A stretch of 54,113 nucleotides of DNA. It comes from Clostridia bacterium. GTDB lineage: Bacteria > Bacillota > Clostridia > Christensenellales > Pumilibacteraceae. How positions within the stretch are numbered: position 1 is the stretch's first letter; the number at the start of each line of letters is the position of its first letter. A model generated the notes under the pieces. The model saw only the letters and a program-made list of their open reading frames with translations, did no database searches and had not been told where the DNA came from. The DNA lies in the NCBI GenBank assembly GCA_017501145.1, contig JAFVXL010000085.1, forward strand, positions 1 to 54,113. Direction: 5' to 3'. Of the stretch, positions 1 through 7,755 are shown piece after piece. The translations under genes were made by a program, and so were the position numbers.

Positions 1-2739
1 CACCCCACCGAAATCGAACCCTTTGGCGGTGCGGCAACCTGCCTTGGCGGCGCAATTCGCGATCCGCTTAGCGGCAGAACGTACGTTTATCAAGCAATGC
101 GTATAACGGGCGCGGATTTCCCTGCAGCTCGTCCTACGCTTAAGGGTAAATTGCCTCAGCAGGTTATTTCCAAAAAGGCGCTTAGCGGCTTTTCGTCGTA
201 CGGCAACCAGATAGGTCTTGCTACCGGCACGGTTGCAGAAAAGTTTGACGAGGGCTACCGAGCTAAGCGTTTGGAGACAGGATACGTTATTGGTGGCAAC
301 AAGAAAGAAAACGTTATAAGGTGCGCGCCTAAAGGCGGAGATATTGTCGTTATGGTAGGCGGCGATACCGGCCGCGACGGTTGCGGCGGCGCGACGGGCA
401 GCAGCAAGTCGCACACCGAAACCTCAGCCGAAACGTGCGGCGCTGAGGTTCAAAAGGGTAATCCGCCCGAAGAACGCAAGCTTCAAAGGCTTTTTAGAAA
501 TCCCGAGGCGAGCAAGCTTATAATAAAGTGTAACGACTTTGGCGCAGGCGGCGTTTGCGTAGCAATCGGCGAGCTTAGCGCAGGTCTTGATATTTACTTA
601 GATAGAGTTAATAAAAAATATGAGGGTCTTACTGCAACTGAGCTTGCAATCAGCGAGTCACAAGAGCGTATGGCAGTCGTAGTAAAGGAGCAAGACGCAG
701 ACAAGTTTATTGCGCTTGCCGAAAAGGAAAATCTTAAGTCGGTTAAAGTAGCGACGGTTACCGACAGCGGCAGACTTCGTATGTTCTACCGTGACGAAAC
801 AATCGTTGACGTATCGCGTGAGTTCCTTGACACTAACGGCGTTAAGCAGCAAATCGACGTAGAAATTACCGATACGCTTGCAAACGGCTACTTTGACCAA
901 TTTGCTGCTAAGGCAAACGAGCAGCTGAAGGATAACGCAAGGCAAGCCGTTCTTGACGCGCTCAAGCTTCCCGGAGTATGCTCGCAAAAGGGCATGGGAG
1001 AGAACTTTGACAGTACCATAGGTTCGGCAACCGTGCTTATGCCGTTTGGTGGCAAGCATCAGCTTACGCCTTCTATGATTATGGCAAGCAAGCCGCCGGT
1101 TAGCGGCGTAACGCATACCGTAACCTGCTCGTCGTTTGCGCTGTACCCAGAGCTTAACAAGGTTTCGCCGTTTGTGGGCGCGGCTCATTCAGTTGTGGGC
1201 GCAGTAGCTAAGCTTGTTGCGTCGGGCGTAAAATACGATAGCATTAGACTTACGCTTCAAGAGTTTTTCAAAAAGCTTGGCAAGGATGCTAAGCGTTGGG
1301 GCGAGCCGCTTTCTGCTTTGCTTGGCGCGTTTGAGGCGCAAATGGGGCTTAAGGTAGCGGCAATCGGAGGCAAGGACTCTATGAGCGGTAGCTTCGAAAG
1401 TCTTGACGTTCCGCCTACGCTTATTGCGTTTGCAATGGGTATAAGCGACGACAAAACGCTTATCCACAACACCTTTGACACCAACGGATATATATATGAG
1501 TTTGAAATTACGCGCAAGGACAGCGGAATGCCCGACTTTAGTAAGACGCTTAGTACCTTTACTAAGGTAGAAGAGCTAATTGCAAAAGGCAAGATATCTT
1601 CTGCTGCTGTTGTTGAAGAGGGCGGCAGAGTATGCGCGATAATCAAGTCTATTCTTGGTTCGGGCAAGGGCGTAGAGATAGATTTGACAGGCGACGATTT
1701 TGCTCCACGCTACGGCAACATTATTTTGGTAGCAAAGGACAAGCTCGAGTGCGGCAAGCTTATCGGTCAGGTAAGGGACGGCGACGTTGTTATCGGCGGA
1801 ACTAAATTTAGCTACGACGAGCTCAAGAACGCTTACGAAAAGCCGTTAGAGAGCTTTTATCCCACGACAGCGCCTGCAAGCGGAGAAATTATTGTTTCAT
1901 CAGTAAGCGGCGGTAGCTACAAGGCGGCAACGTCAATTGCTAAGCCGAGAGTGTTTATACCCGCCTTCCCCGGCACAAACTGCGAGCTTGATACTGCAAG
2001 AGTGTTCGATAGAGCAGGCGCGGCTACAGAGATTTTTGTTATCAAAAACCAAAAGCCGTCCGATATCGCTGAGTCGATAGAAGAAATTGTAAAGCGTATT
2101 AATAATTCACAAATTATTGCCTTCCCCGGCGGCTTCTCGGCAGGTGACGAGCCGGACGGTAGCGGTAAATTTATCGCAACGCTATTCAAAAACCCCAGCG
2201 TTGCTGAGGCTGTAGAAAATATGCTATATAAGCGTGACGGACTTATGCTTGGTATTTGCAACGGCTTCCAAGCGCTTATCAAGCTTGGCTTGTTGCCTTA
2301 CGGTAAAATAGCAAAGCAAAGCGCAGATTCTCCCACGCTTACGTACAACAATATTGCTCGCCATATAAGCACCATTTGTCAGATAAGAGTAGGCAGCACT
2401 TGCTCTCCGTGGCTTAGCGGAGTTAAGGTAGGCGAAATTTACAACGTACCCGTAAGCCATGGCGAAGGTAAGTTTACGACCACTAAGGAGCATTTTGAGC
2501 GTATGCTAAAGAGTGGACAGATTTTCTCGCAGTACGCAGACCTTGACGGCAACGTTACTATGCAGTCGCCTTTTAACCCCAACGGCTCGTATTATGGAGT
2601 AGAGGGTATTATCTCGCCCGACGGCAGAATCATCGGTAAGATGGGACACGCCGAGCGTATAGGCGAGGGACTGTACAAAAACATCCCCGGCGAGTTCGAT
2701 ATGAAGATTTTCGAATCGGGTATAAAGTATTACAAATAA
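1..2739 (+). CDS. purL: Phosphoribosylformylglycinamidine synthase, 3' part (single-chain PurL)
   Basis: The gene enters from the left edge; the frame is open from base 1, where it reads HPTEIEPFGGAATCLGG, so about 912 residues are present and the N-terminal part of a roughly 1,200-residue enzyme is missing. It makes FGAM from FGAR, glutamine and ATP in the fourth step of purine synthesis, in the cytosol. The synthase half shows the motif GGDTGRDGCGGATG (near residue 120). The C-terminal class I glutamine amidotransferase starts near residue 645 (FIPAFPGTNCELD) and carries AGDEPDGSGKF, the nucleophile motif LGICNGFQ and the catalytic His in SHGEGKF. The length and fused amidotransferase match the clostridial large-PurL clade rather than the split PurLQS system of Bacillus. 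A terminator follows the stop directly, so this is the end of its transcription unit. Confidence 0.96.
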   Translation, partial: HPTEIEPFGGAATCLGGAIRDPLSGRTYVYQAMRITGADFPAARPTLKGKLPQQVISKKALSGFSSYGNQIGLATGTVAEKFDEGYRAKRLETGYVIGGNKKENVIRCAPKGGDIVVMVGGDTGRDGCGGATGSSKSHTETSAETCGAEVQKGNPPEERKLQRLFRNPEASKLIIKCNDFGAGGVCVAIGELSAGLDIYLDRVNKKYEGLTATELAISESQERMAVVVKEQDADKFIALAEKENLKSVKVATVTDSGRLRMFYRDETIVDVSREFLDTNGVKQQIDVEITDTLANGYFDQFAAKANEQLKDNARQAVLDALKLPGVCSQKGMGENFDSTIGSATVLMPFGGKHQLTPSMIMASKPPVSGVTHTVTCSSFALYPELNKVSPFVGAAHSVVGAVAKLVASGVKYDSIRLTLQEFFKKLGKDAKRWGEPLSALLGAFEAQMGLKVAAIGGKDSMSGSFESLDVPPTLIAFAMGISDDKTLIHNTFDTNGYIYEFEITRKDSGMPDFSKTLSTFTKVEELIAKGKISSAAVVEEGGRVCAIIKSILGSGKGVEIDLTGDDFAPRYGNIILVAKDKLECGKLIGQVRDGDVVIGGTKFSYDELKNAYEKPLESFYPTTAPASGEIIVSSVSGGSYKAATSIAKPRVFIPAFPGTNCELDTARVFDRAGAATEIFVIKNQKPSDIAESIEEIVKRINNSQIIAFPGGFSAGDEPDGSGKFIATLFKNPSVAEAVENMLYKRDGLMLGICNGFQALIKLGLLPYGKIAKQSADSPTLTYNNIARHISTICQIRVGSTCSPWLSGVKVGEIYNVPVSHGEGKFTTTKEHFERMLKSGQIFSQYADLDGNVTMQSPFNPNGSYYGVEGIISPDGRIIGKMGHAERIGEGLYKNIPGEFDMKIFESGIKYYK

Positions 2740-2755
2740 ATAACCAACCAAAAAA

Positions 2756-2791
2756 ACAGTTGTCTGCAAATTGTAGGCAATTGTTTTTTTT
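2756..2791 (+). terminator. Intrinsic terminator after purL
   Basis: An inverted repeat (left arm ACAGTTGTCTGC, right arm GTAGGCAATTGT, with some G-U pairs) is followed by eight T residues. It starts 16 bases after the purL stop codon. Confidence 0.8.
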
Positions 2792-2903
2792 GTCCTTTTC
2801 TACTTTAAGCTATGGCACGGAGAACGCCAACGCGCAAAAAGCTTATAATTTTGTCAAAAATTAGCGAATAGCCAGCAAAAAGTTTTAGATTTTTGTATAG
2901 ATA

Positions 2904-2912
2904 TGATATAAT
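2904..2912 (+). promoter_or_regulatory. Extended -10 promoter for the YwaF-like gene
   Basis: TGATATAAT is an extended -10 element (TG-n-TATAAT). No convincing -35 is seen. It implies a short leader that still includes the AGGAGAG ribosome binding site at 2921-2927. Confidence 0.55.
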
Positions 2913-2934
2913 GCTACTTAAGGAGAGAAGAGAT

Positions 2935-3702
2935 ATGTTTTCGACTAAGCACATTATTATTTTGGTTGTGAGCGCGGCTTTGATAGTCGGGCTCGTAATG
3001 CTTACGCACAAATGGGATTTTAGGAAGCAATGCAAGGCAATGCTCTTAGTAGGAATTTTGTCGGAGCTTGTCAAGGTTTTTTATTACATTATTCGCAACG
3101 AAGCCGAGTACGGCGGAATTTTGCCCAAGTCGGACTTACCGTTTCACTTGTGTTCTATCCAAATTCTTTTCGTTATCTATTTGCTGTTTGCAAAGAACGA
3201 GAAGATAAAAAGGGCAATAGTAAGCTTTATGCTACCCAGTTGTCTTATAGGCGGCTTAGCAGCAATTCTTATTCCTACGTCAACCGCCCTTAATAGCTGG
3301 GTAATAACGATTCAGTACTTTATTTATCATATAGCTATTATGGTGCTTGCGATAAACCTTATCGTAAGCAAAGAAAAGAAGTTTACGATAACCGACTACA
3401 AGTATTGTCTTATCTTCTTGCTTGTGTTGATGTTTGCGTCTATTTATATAAATTCTATTTTGTACGACGGAACTCAAACGGTAAACTTTATGTATGTGGT
3501 TGGACCGCCGCAAGAGGGCTTGCCTATTCTTAACAAGGACCACGGCTGGTTTGTTTACATAGTGCATTACGCGACGGTTATTCTTACGTGCGTTACGCTT
3601 TGTTATCTTAAGCCCATTATCGAATATTTTAAGGAGCTCAAAGGCAAAAAAAGTAAGATAGATAAGGGGCAGGATCAAGAGCAAATAGAACAAGGGCAAT
3701 AA
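2935..3702 (+). CDS. YwaF/TMEM164-family integral membrane protein
   Basis: A 255-residue polytopic membrane protein with about seven hydrophobic segments and a charged Lys/Gln/Glu-rich C-terminal tail (last 25 residues). The motif LPFHLCSIQI (around residue 73) and the later DHGWFVYIVHY (around residue 195) resemble the YwaF (TIGR02206)/TMEM164 family, whose bacterial members have no settled function. I chose the ATG at 2935 because AGGAGAG lies seven bases upstream; an in-frame ATG at 2893 overlaps the promoter and has no binding site. It is a single-gene unit between two terminators. The family call rests on recalled motifs. Confidence 0.6.
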   Translation: MFSTKHIIILVVSAALIVGLVMLTHKWDFRKQCKAMLLVGILSELVKVFYYIIRNEAEYGGILPKSDLPFHLCSIQILFVIYLLFAKNEKIKRAIVSFMLPSCLIGGLAAILIPTSTALNSWVITIQYFIYHIAIMVLAINLIVSKEKKFTITDYKYCLIFLLVLMFASIYINSILYDGTQTVNFMYVVGPPQEGLPILNKDHGWFVYIVHYATVILTCVTLCYLKPIIEYFKELKGKKSKIDKGQDQEQIEQGQ

Positions 3703-3720
3703 AATATAAAACAAATAAAA

Positions 3721-3755
3721 ATATCCTTAAGCTGATAAGCTTAAGGATATTTTTT
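3721..3755. terminator. Bidirectional terminator between convergent genes
   Basis: Perfect inverted repeat ATATCCTTAAGCT / AGCTTAAGGATAT with a 4-base loop, flanked by A residues on the left and T residues on the right, so it can end transcription from both the YwaF-like gene and the convergent minus-strand gene. Confidence 0.9.
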
Positions 3756-4332
3756 ACATAAGCTTGCCGAGCAAGGACAAAAAGTCGCCCATTTGAGATT
3801 CGTCAAGCTTGCTGATATATTCGTTTAGCTTGGATAAACCGCTTTTGGTAGTGCCGTCCTCTACTTGCTTGGTGTAAGGGTTATAGTGCTTTATGCCCTT
3901 GGCGGCAAGGTCGTTCATTATAGCCGTTACCACGCTTTTGTGATGCGCCACCATGCTGCGATACTTGTTTTGGAGTCTAAGCGCTTGCTTGTTTGAGTCT
4001 GACATAGAGGCAATCGTGCCGCGTACGCTAACGCCGTTTGCCTTGCCGATAAGAATTTTGCGAATAAGCTCGTCAATTTCCTCTTGGCTAAACAGCTCAA
4101 ACTGTTCGCGAGAGCATTTGACTACGGTTATACCAAGGTCAGAGGCAAGCGACGGGACTAGCTCGAACATCTTTAGCTGGCTATAATAGTAGTTGCGTAC
4201 GCTGTTTACTGAGCGAGATGAGCTCTCAGCCATTTGCGCAAACGCGCTTTTTAGTCCTTTTCCGCTCTCTATTGCCTTATTGACAAGCACAAAAAGCTCT
4301 TTTGTTTGGTTTATTGTCCAGTTATTTTCCAT
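3754..4332 (-). CDS. Putative SANT/Myb-like DNA-binding protein (RsfA-like N-terminus)
   Basis: A soluble 192-residue protein. Residues 3-55 (W at 5, then SGKGLKSAFAQMAE and RSVNSVRNYYYSQ) have the spacing of a SANT/Myb-type helix-turn-helix similar to the prespore regulator RsfA and clostridial relatives. The C-terminal two thirds is helical with no recognised domain. The start at 4332 is chosen because AAGGAGGA lies just upstream on the minus strand; a longer reading from 4353 would run through that site. It is transcribed alone, divergently from the gene at 4420 and ending in a shared terminator. A transcriptional role is an inference; no target is visible. Confidence 0.55.
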   Translation of the reverse strand: MENNWTINQTKELFVLVNKAIESGKGLKSAFAQMAESSSRSVNSVRNYYYSQLKMFELVPSLASDLGITVVKCSREQFELFSQEEIDELIRKILIGKANGVSVRGTIASMSDSNKQALRLQNKYRSMVAHHKSVVTAIMNDLAAKGIKHYNPYTKQVEDGTTKSGLSKLNEYISKLDESQMGDFLSLLGKLM

Positions 4333-4419
4333 AAAAATCCTCCTTGTAGACAATATAATACTAACCGTATTTTTGTAGTTTATACATAACTGAGTAAATT
4401 AACGCATAAAAATACAAGT

Positions 4420-4944
4420 ATGGATATAAAAATAATTTTGCTAACCGATTATGAGAGCGTTTTTCTTATTAACGATAGGCTGTTTGACGGAGAAAGCTTT
4501 TTTTCTACCGAAAACACGGTTACCTACGTTACCGTTTTGCCGCTTAACGCGGTTTATTTGCCTTATACCGTTAAGCTCGTGGGCAGCATTGTGGTTAGCA
4601 ATCAGTCGTTAGCGCTTTCGTGCAAGATTGACGAAAATGAATACGCGCTTCGTCTTGGTAGCCGTCAGCACGTATATTCTCCTTCGCACATAAGCCTAAT
4701 GGGCGACATTTGTATCAAATTCTTTTATCTTATCAAGGGCAAGCACTTTGGTTTGGCTAGCGAGCTTATGAGCGATTCGCTTAAAGCTGGGCTTGGAGAG
4801 AGTGAGCTAATTGCTTTTTTTGAAGGGTTTTCGCATATGATAAACAGCAAAGGAAAATACTACGCCGTTGATAAGCAAGGAGTGGGACATATTTGTACCT
4901 TTTGCGTAAGCGACGGCAAAATTGACGACGTTTCTATCGAATAA
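4420..4944 (+). CDS. Hypothetical protein, 174 aa
   Basis: I do not recognise this protein. It has no signal peptide or membrane helix and looks like a soluble mixed alpha/beta protein. The N-terminal 90 residues are beta-rich; the second half contains KHFGLASELMSDSLKAG and ends in hydrophilic strands. No clear ribosome binding site precedes the ATG, which suggests a leaderless or weakly translated message, or an unusual start. It lies 45 bases before a second small gene in the same direction and may be co-transcribed with it. Confidence 0.6.
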   Translation: MDIKIILLTDYESVFLINDRLFDGESFFSTENTVTYVTVLPLNAVYLPYTVKLVGSIVVSNQSLALSCKIDENEYALRLGSRQHVYSPSHISLMGDICIKFFYLIKGKHFGLASELMSDSLKAGLGESELIAFFEGFSHMINSKGKYYAVDKQGVGHICTFCVSDGKIDDVSIE

Positions 4945-4989
4945 TTGGTTAAACGGTCGCAAATACTATTTATCAGAAGGGGGTAGTGT

Positions 4990-5202
4990 ATGAGCAAAAA
5001 ATACAAAGCCAAAGCCGTAAAAAAAGCGGCTATGATTCACGGTTCAATCAAGCTGAAAAATGGCGAGCCTTTTTACAACTCTGCGCAGCTTGAGGCGGGC
5101 GAGCTTTATGAAGGAGTAACTGACAAAACGTCGGTCAGCTCGCAGTGTGAATACCGTATGATAACTAAGTCGGACGATACCGTAAATACTCAAGGATCTT
5201 AA
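4990..5202 (+). CDS. Hypothetical small protein, 70 aa
   Basis: A 70-residue soluble protein with a basic N-terminus (KKYKAKAVKKAAM) and an acidic/polar C-terminus. A strong ribosome binding site (AGAAGGGGG) precedes the ATG, which is the main argument that it is real. No domain is recognised. It sits between the 174-residue unknown protein and the aminotransferase gene, all on the plus strand. Confidence 0.55.
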   Translation: MSKKYKAKAVKKAAMIHGSIKLKNGEPFYNSAQLEAGELYEGVTDKTSVSSQCEYRMITKSDDTVNTQGS

Positions 5203-5243
5203 GGTATGTAACAAGCTTAGCTTAGTGTGCATATATACGCTAT

Positions 5244-6345
5244 ATGATTAATGAGAATTTTAACAAGCTAAGCGAAACGTATTTGTTTTCGCAGGTGAGT
5301 AGAATTATTAGAGGGCGCAGCGACGTTATTAATCTTAGCGTAGGTGATGCGCGCTTGCCTTTGCCACAGGTCATAGCTGATGCGGGAGCTAAGGCGGCAA
5401 GCGAGCTTAGTCAATCCAAAACGTTTAGGGGATATCCACCCGAAAGCGGCTACGATTTTTTTAAGCAAGCGGTGCAAGACTATTATATGCGAAAAGGCGT
5501 AGCTTTACAAAAAAAACGAAATTTTTGTAAGCGACGGTATAAAAAGCGATATGGCAACCTTTTTGCGTGTTTTTGGCAAGGTAAGCGTGCTTTTGCCGTC
5601 GCCCTGCTATCCTGCGTACGTGGACGCTAACGTCTTACATGGCAATGAGATTTCTTATTATACTGATTTTCCACCTCCGCAAAGAGCAGACGTTATAATT
5701 ATTTGTTCGCCGTCTAATCCTACCGGCAAGTCGCTTAGTATAGCTGAGCTTAGCAAATGGGTGGACTATGCCAAAAAGACCGAAAGCATAATTCTTTATG
5801 ACAGCGCGTACGAGGCGTTCGTTAGTTCCGACGCGCCCACGAGCGTATATTGTATAGACGGAGCGAGGGACTGTGCTGTGGAATTTTGCTCTCTTTCTAA
5901 GACGGCAGGGTTTACGGGCGTTAGATGCGGGTATACCGTAGTCCCTAACGAGTGTGGCTTAAATAAGGTTTATGCTCGGCTAAAAAGCTGCTTATCTAAC
6001 GGCGTTTCTTACGTTACTCAAGCAATGGGAGCTTGCGCGCTAACTAATGGGTACGAGGCTATTGTTGCTAACATAAACTATTACCGTCGAAATGCCGCCA
6101 TTATGCTTGAAGCGTTGGGCGATGTGGAGTGTAGCGGTGGTGTGGATTCGCCTTATATATGGCTTAGGTGCGGTGATTCATGGAAAGAATTTCATAAGCT
6201 GCTTGATGTCTATGGCTTGGGGGTAACCCCTGGGGTAGGATTTGGACAAAGCGGCTCGAAGTACGTCAGAATAAACGCTTTTTGTTATTATGACGAGGCA
6301 ATCGAGGCGGCAAAAAGGTTAAAACGGTACGTCTTTTATAGATAA
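5244..6345 (+). pseudogene. dapL: LL-diaminopimelate aminotransferase, single-base frameshift
   Basis: Two overlapping frames (5244-5630 and 5551-6345) together give one PLP-dependent class I/II aminotransferase of about 366 residues. The first frame has INENFNKL...YLFSQV and KTFRGYPPESGYDFF; the second continues with SPCYPAYVDANV, SPSNPTG and SLSKTAGFTGVRCGYTVVP, whose Lys binds PLP. These are DapL signatures: the enzyme makes LL-DAP from tetrahydrodipicolinate for lysine and peptidoglycan. The break is in an A8 run at 5509-5516; with seven A residues the frame would read QKNEIFVSDGIKSDMATF and join perfectly. So the gene is intact except for one base: a sequencing or assembly error, a recent mutation, or slippage. 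It is slightly shorter than usual DapL (about 400). No clear ribosome binding site precedes 5244. Confidence 0.8.
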
Positions 6346-6391
6346 ATGTAAAACGCTCCAAAAAAATCCGAAAAATTTTTTCAAAAAGCTA

Positions 6392-6420
6392 TTGACTTTT
6401 GTGATAGAGTGTGATATACT
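6392..6420 (+). promoter_or_regulatory. Sigma-A promoter of the structured ncRNA
   Basis: TTGACT, a 17-base spacer and TATACT. Transcription would start near 6427, with no gene-sized reading frame in the resulting RNA. Confidence 0.8.
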
Positions 6421-6426
6421 ACAATT

Positions 6427-6671
6427 GTAAAACAAGCCTGCGGTGTGCGTGATGCAAGTTATGGAACCACAGAACAAAAAAGGGATTGCGTGTATTTGCA
6501 AGGATGTCGGGCCCCAGAAATTTTCCTGAAAATCTTACTTCGGGAAGCAGGGGATGGCAGTATCTGCGATCAGCTTGCCCACCTGCTGAAAAGCGGGTTC
6601 ATTATGCCTCTCACGGCACAGGCGGGTTATTTCGAAATCTTGTCGCTCACTTTTTGTGAGCGATTTCTTTT
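6427..6671 (+). ncRNA. Stand-alone structured ncRNA of about 245 nt (6S or raiA-type candidate)
   Basis: The interval has its own promoter and intrinsic terminator, is GC-richer than the flanks and encodes no plausible protein. Long-range pairs can be drawn: GCCTG near the 5' end with CAGGC at 6619-6623, and GCGTGATG with CATTATGC. Local hairpins include AGAAATTTT/AAAATCTT and AGCAGG/CCTGCT around GCAG-TAT-CTGC. It lies between dapL and a convergent gene, so it is not a leader of either. It does not carry the hallmarks I know for SRP RNA, tmRNA or RNase P. The multibranched fold is less like the single long hairpin of 6S RNA and more like large clostridial RNAs such as raiA, but I cannot settle which. 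Confidence 0.75.
6634..6671 (+). terminator. Terminator of the ncRNA
   Basis: CGCTCAC-TTTTT-GTGAGCG stem-loop, extended by GAAAT/ATTTC outside a small internal loop, followed by TTTT. Confidence 0.85.
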
Positions 6672-6681
6672 GAAATGATAT

Positions 6682-6710
6682 AAAAAAAGCCTAGGTTAAA
6701 GCCTAGGCTT
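6682..6710 (-). terminator. Terminator after the ECF S-component gene
   Basis: Perfect repeat AGCCTAGG / CCTAGGCT with a 6-base loop; read on the minus strand it is followed by seven T residues, 31 bases beyond the stop codon at 6742. Confidence 0.85.
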
Positions 6711-6741
6711 ATTGGTTGATTAAGTTATTTGGTCGCCTTTA

Positions 6742-7689
6742 TTAATCCTGCTTTAGCTTTTCGGCAAGGCGCATTTTTGATACTGTAGGCAAGAGCAATA
6801 AGCACAAGAAGTAGTTTACCGCTATTATTATAAGCTGTGGGGAACGAATCGTAGCTAGGTATGTCCAAAAATTCATGGTTGCGCCGTAGTTGTAATACGT
6901 ATACAGCGAGTACGAGCCTATGCCCATTGTGCAAACGATTAGAGATATTGTCATACCTATAGCCAGCTTTAGCCAAGCAGGGCCTTTCTTAACGAGCTTA
7001 AAGATCAAAGCAGGAGCAAGCGGGAATAACGCATTTGATAGTGAAGTAAGAGGATTTATTGCGCCGCCTACCATAATGGTAAGCTGTCCTATCGTATCGC
7101 CGATGAGCGCGGTAAGCACTCCGCCCACGGGGCCAAGCACTATACCCGAAATTATCCAAGGTATATAAACGAAGGATAATTTCATATTTGGGATAATAAC
7201 TATTGACGAAAGCGTGTTGCCAAGCATTTTGAATATTACGCTGAGCGCAACAAAGGTGGCGGTATATGTAAGGTATTTGGTCGTTCGCTTGGAGCTACTG
7301 CTTTGCTCCTTGACGATATTGAGACAAATAAGCAATATAGCCATCGTGGCGGTAGTCGCGATATATATCAAATTAGTTAGCTTGTTACTTTCGTTAATAG
7401 TTAAGGCAAAGCGTAAAATAATAATCAGCGCAATTCCACCTGTCAATATATCCAAAATCAGCTTAATGACCTTAATATTGTCCTTGACTGCGATTATTGC
7501 AATAACTGCAAGCGCGATAGCCAGCACGATAACGATAAGCATAATTGCGACAGCATTATCACGAAGCAAAATGCAGCCTACTGCCGCTAAAGAAACAAAA
7601 ATCAGCGCAAATATGACCAAAATTACGGACCTTTTGCGCTGCTTGCAAGCTTTGTTAGGAGTTGCAATTTCCTGTTGAGAATTACTCAA
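6742..7689 (-). CDS. ECF transporter S component, folate (FolT)-like, with N-terminal membrane extension
   Basis: About 315 residues. The C-terminal 180 residues have the S-component fold: KYLTYTATFVALSVIF, then NMKLSFVYIPWIISGIVLGP, GGVLTALIGDTIGQL and GAINPLTSLSNALFPLAPAL, closest to the folate family. Such proteins bind a vitamin in the membrane and dock to a shared EcfAAT energising module, which is not encoded here. The first 140 residues add about four extra membrane helices not found in ordinary 180-residue S components. I place the start at a TTG (7689): GGAGGG lies seven bases upstream and a promoter lies just before it, inside the longer ATG-type reading from 7752. Substrate is inferred; riboflavin or queuosine-type relatives are possible. 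Confidence 0.7.
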   Translation of the reverse strand: MSNSQQEIATPNKACKQRKRSVILVIFALIFVSLAAVGCILLRDNAVAIMLIVIVLAIALAVIAIIAVKDNIKVIKLILDILTGGIALIIILRFALTINESNKLTNLIYIATTATMAILLICLNIVKEQSSSSKRTTKYLTYTATFVALSVIFKMLGNTLSSIVIIPNMKLSFVYIPWIISGIVLGPVGGVLTALIGDTIGQLTIMVGGAINPLTSLSNALFPLAPALIFKLVKKGPAWLKLAIGMTISLIVCTMGIGSYSLYTYYNYGATMNFWTYLATIRSPQLIIIAVNYFLCLLLLPTVSKMRLAEKLKQD

Positions 7690-7696
7690 TGTTGGG

Positions 7697-7752
7697 CCCT
7701 CCGTAGGATTAAATTGTAAGCTTATTATACCACTTGTATAGCCTAAAAGCAA
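7697..7752 (-). promoter_or_regulatory. Promoter and ribosome binding site that fix the TTG start
   Basis: On the minus strand: TTGCTT (7747-7752), 17-base spacer, TATAAT (7724-7729), then GGAGGG (7697-7702) seven bases before TTG at 7689. Because the promoter lies inside the longer possible reading frame, the shorter start is preferred. Confidence 0.75.
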
Positions 7753-7755
7753 GTA

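Noticed and set aside
2893..2934. Upstream extension of the YwaF-like gene
   Set aside because: The extension overlaps the -10 element and the ribosome binding site used by the ATG at 2935.
6445..6678. Open frame of 77 codons across the ncRNA
   Set aside because: It has no ribosome binding site and spans the RNA's stems and terminator; the promoter-terminator layout fits an RNA gene.
7214..7678. Plus-strand open frame opposite the ECF S component
   Set aside because: Its hydrophobic low-complexity product is the mirror of membrane helices on the minus strand; the minus-strand gene has promoter, ribosome binding site and terminator.
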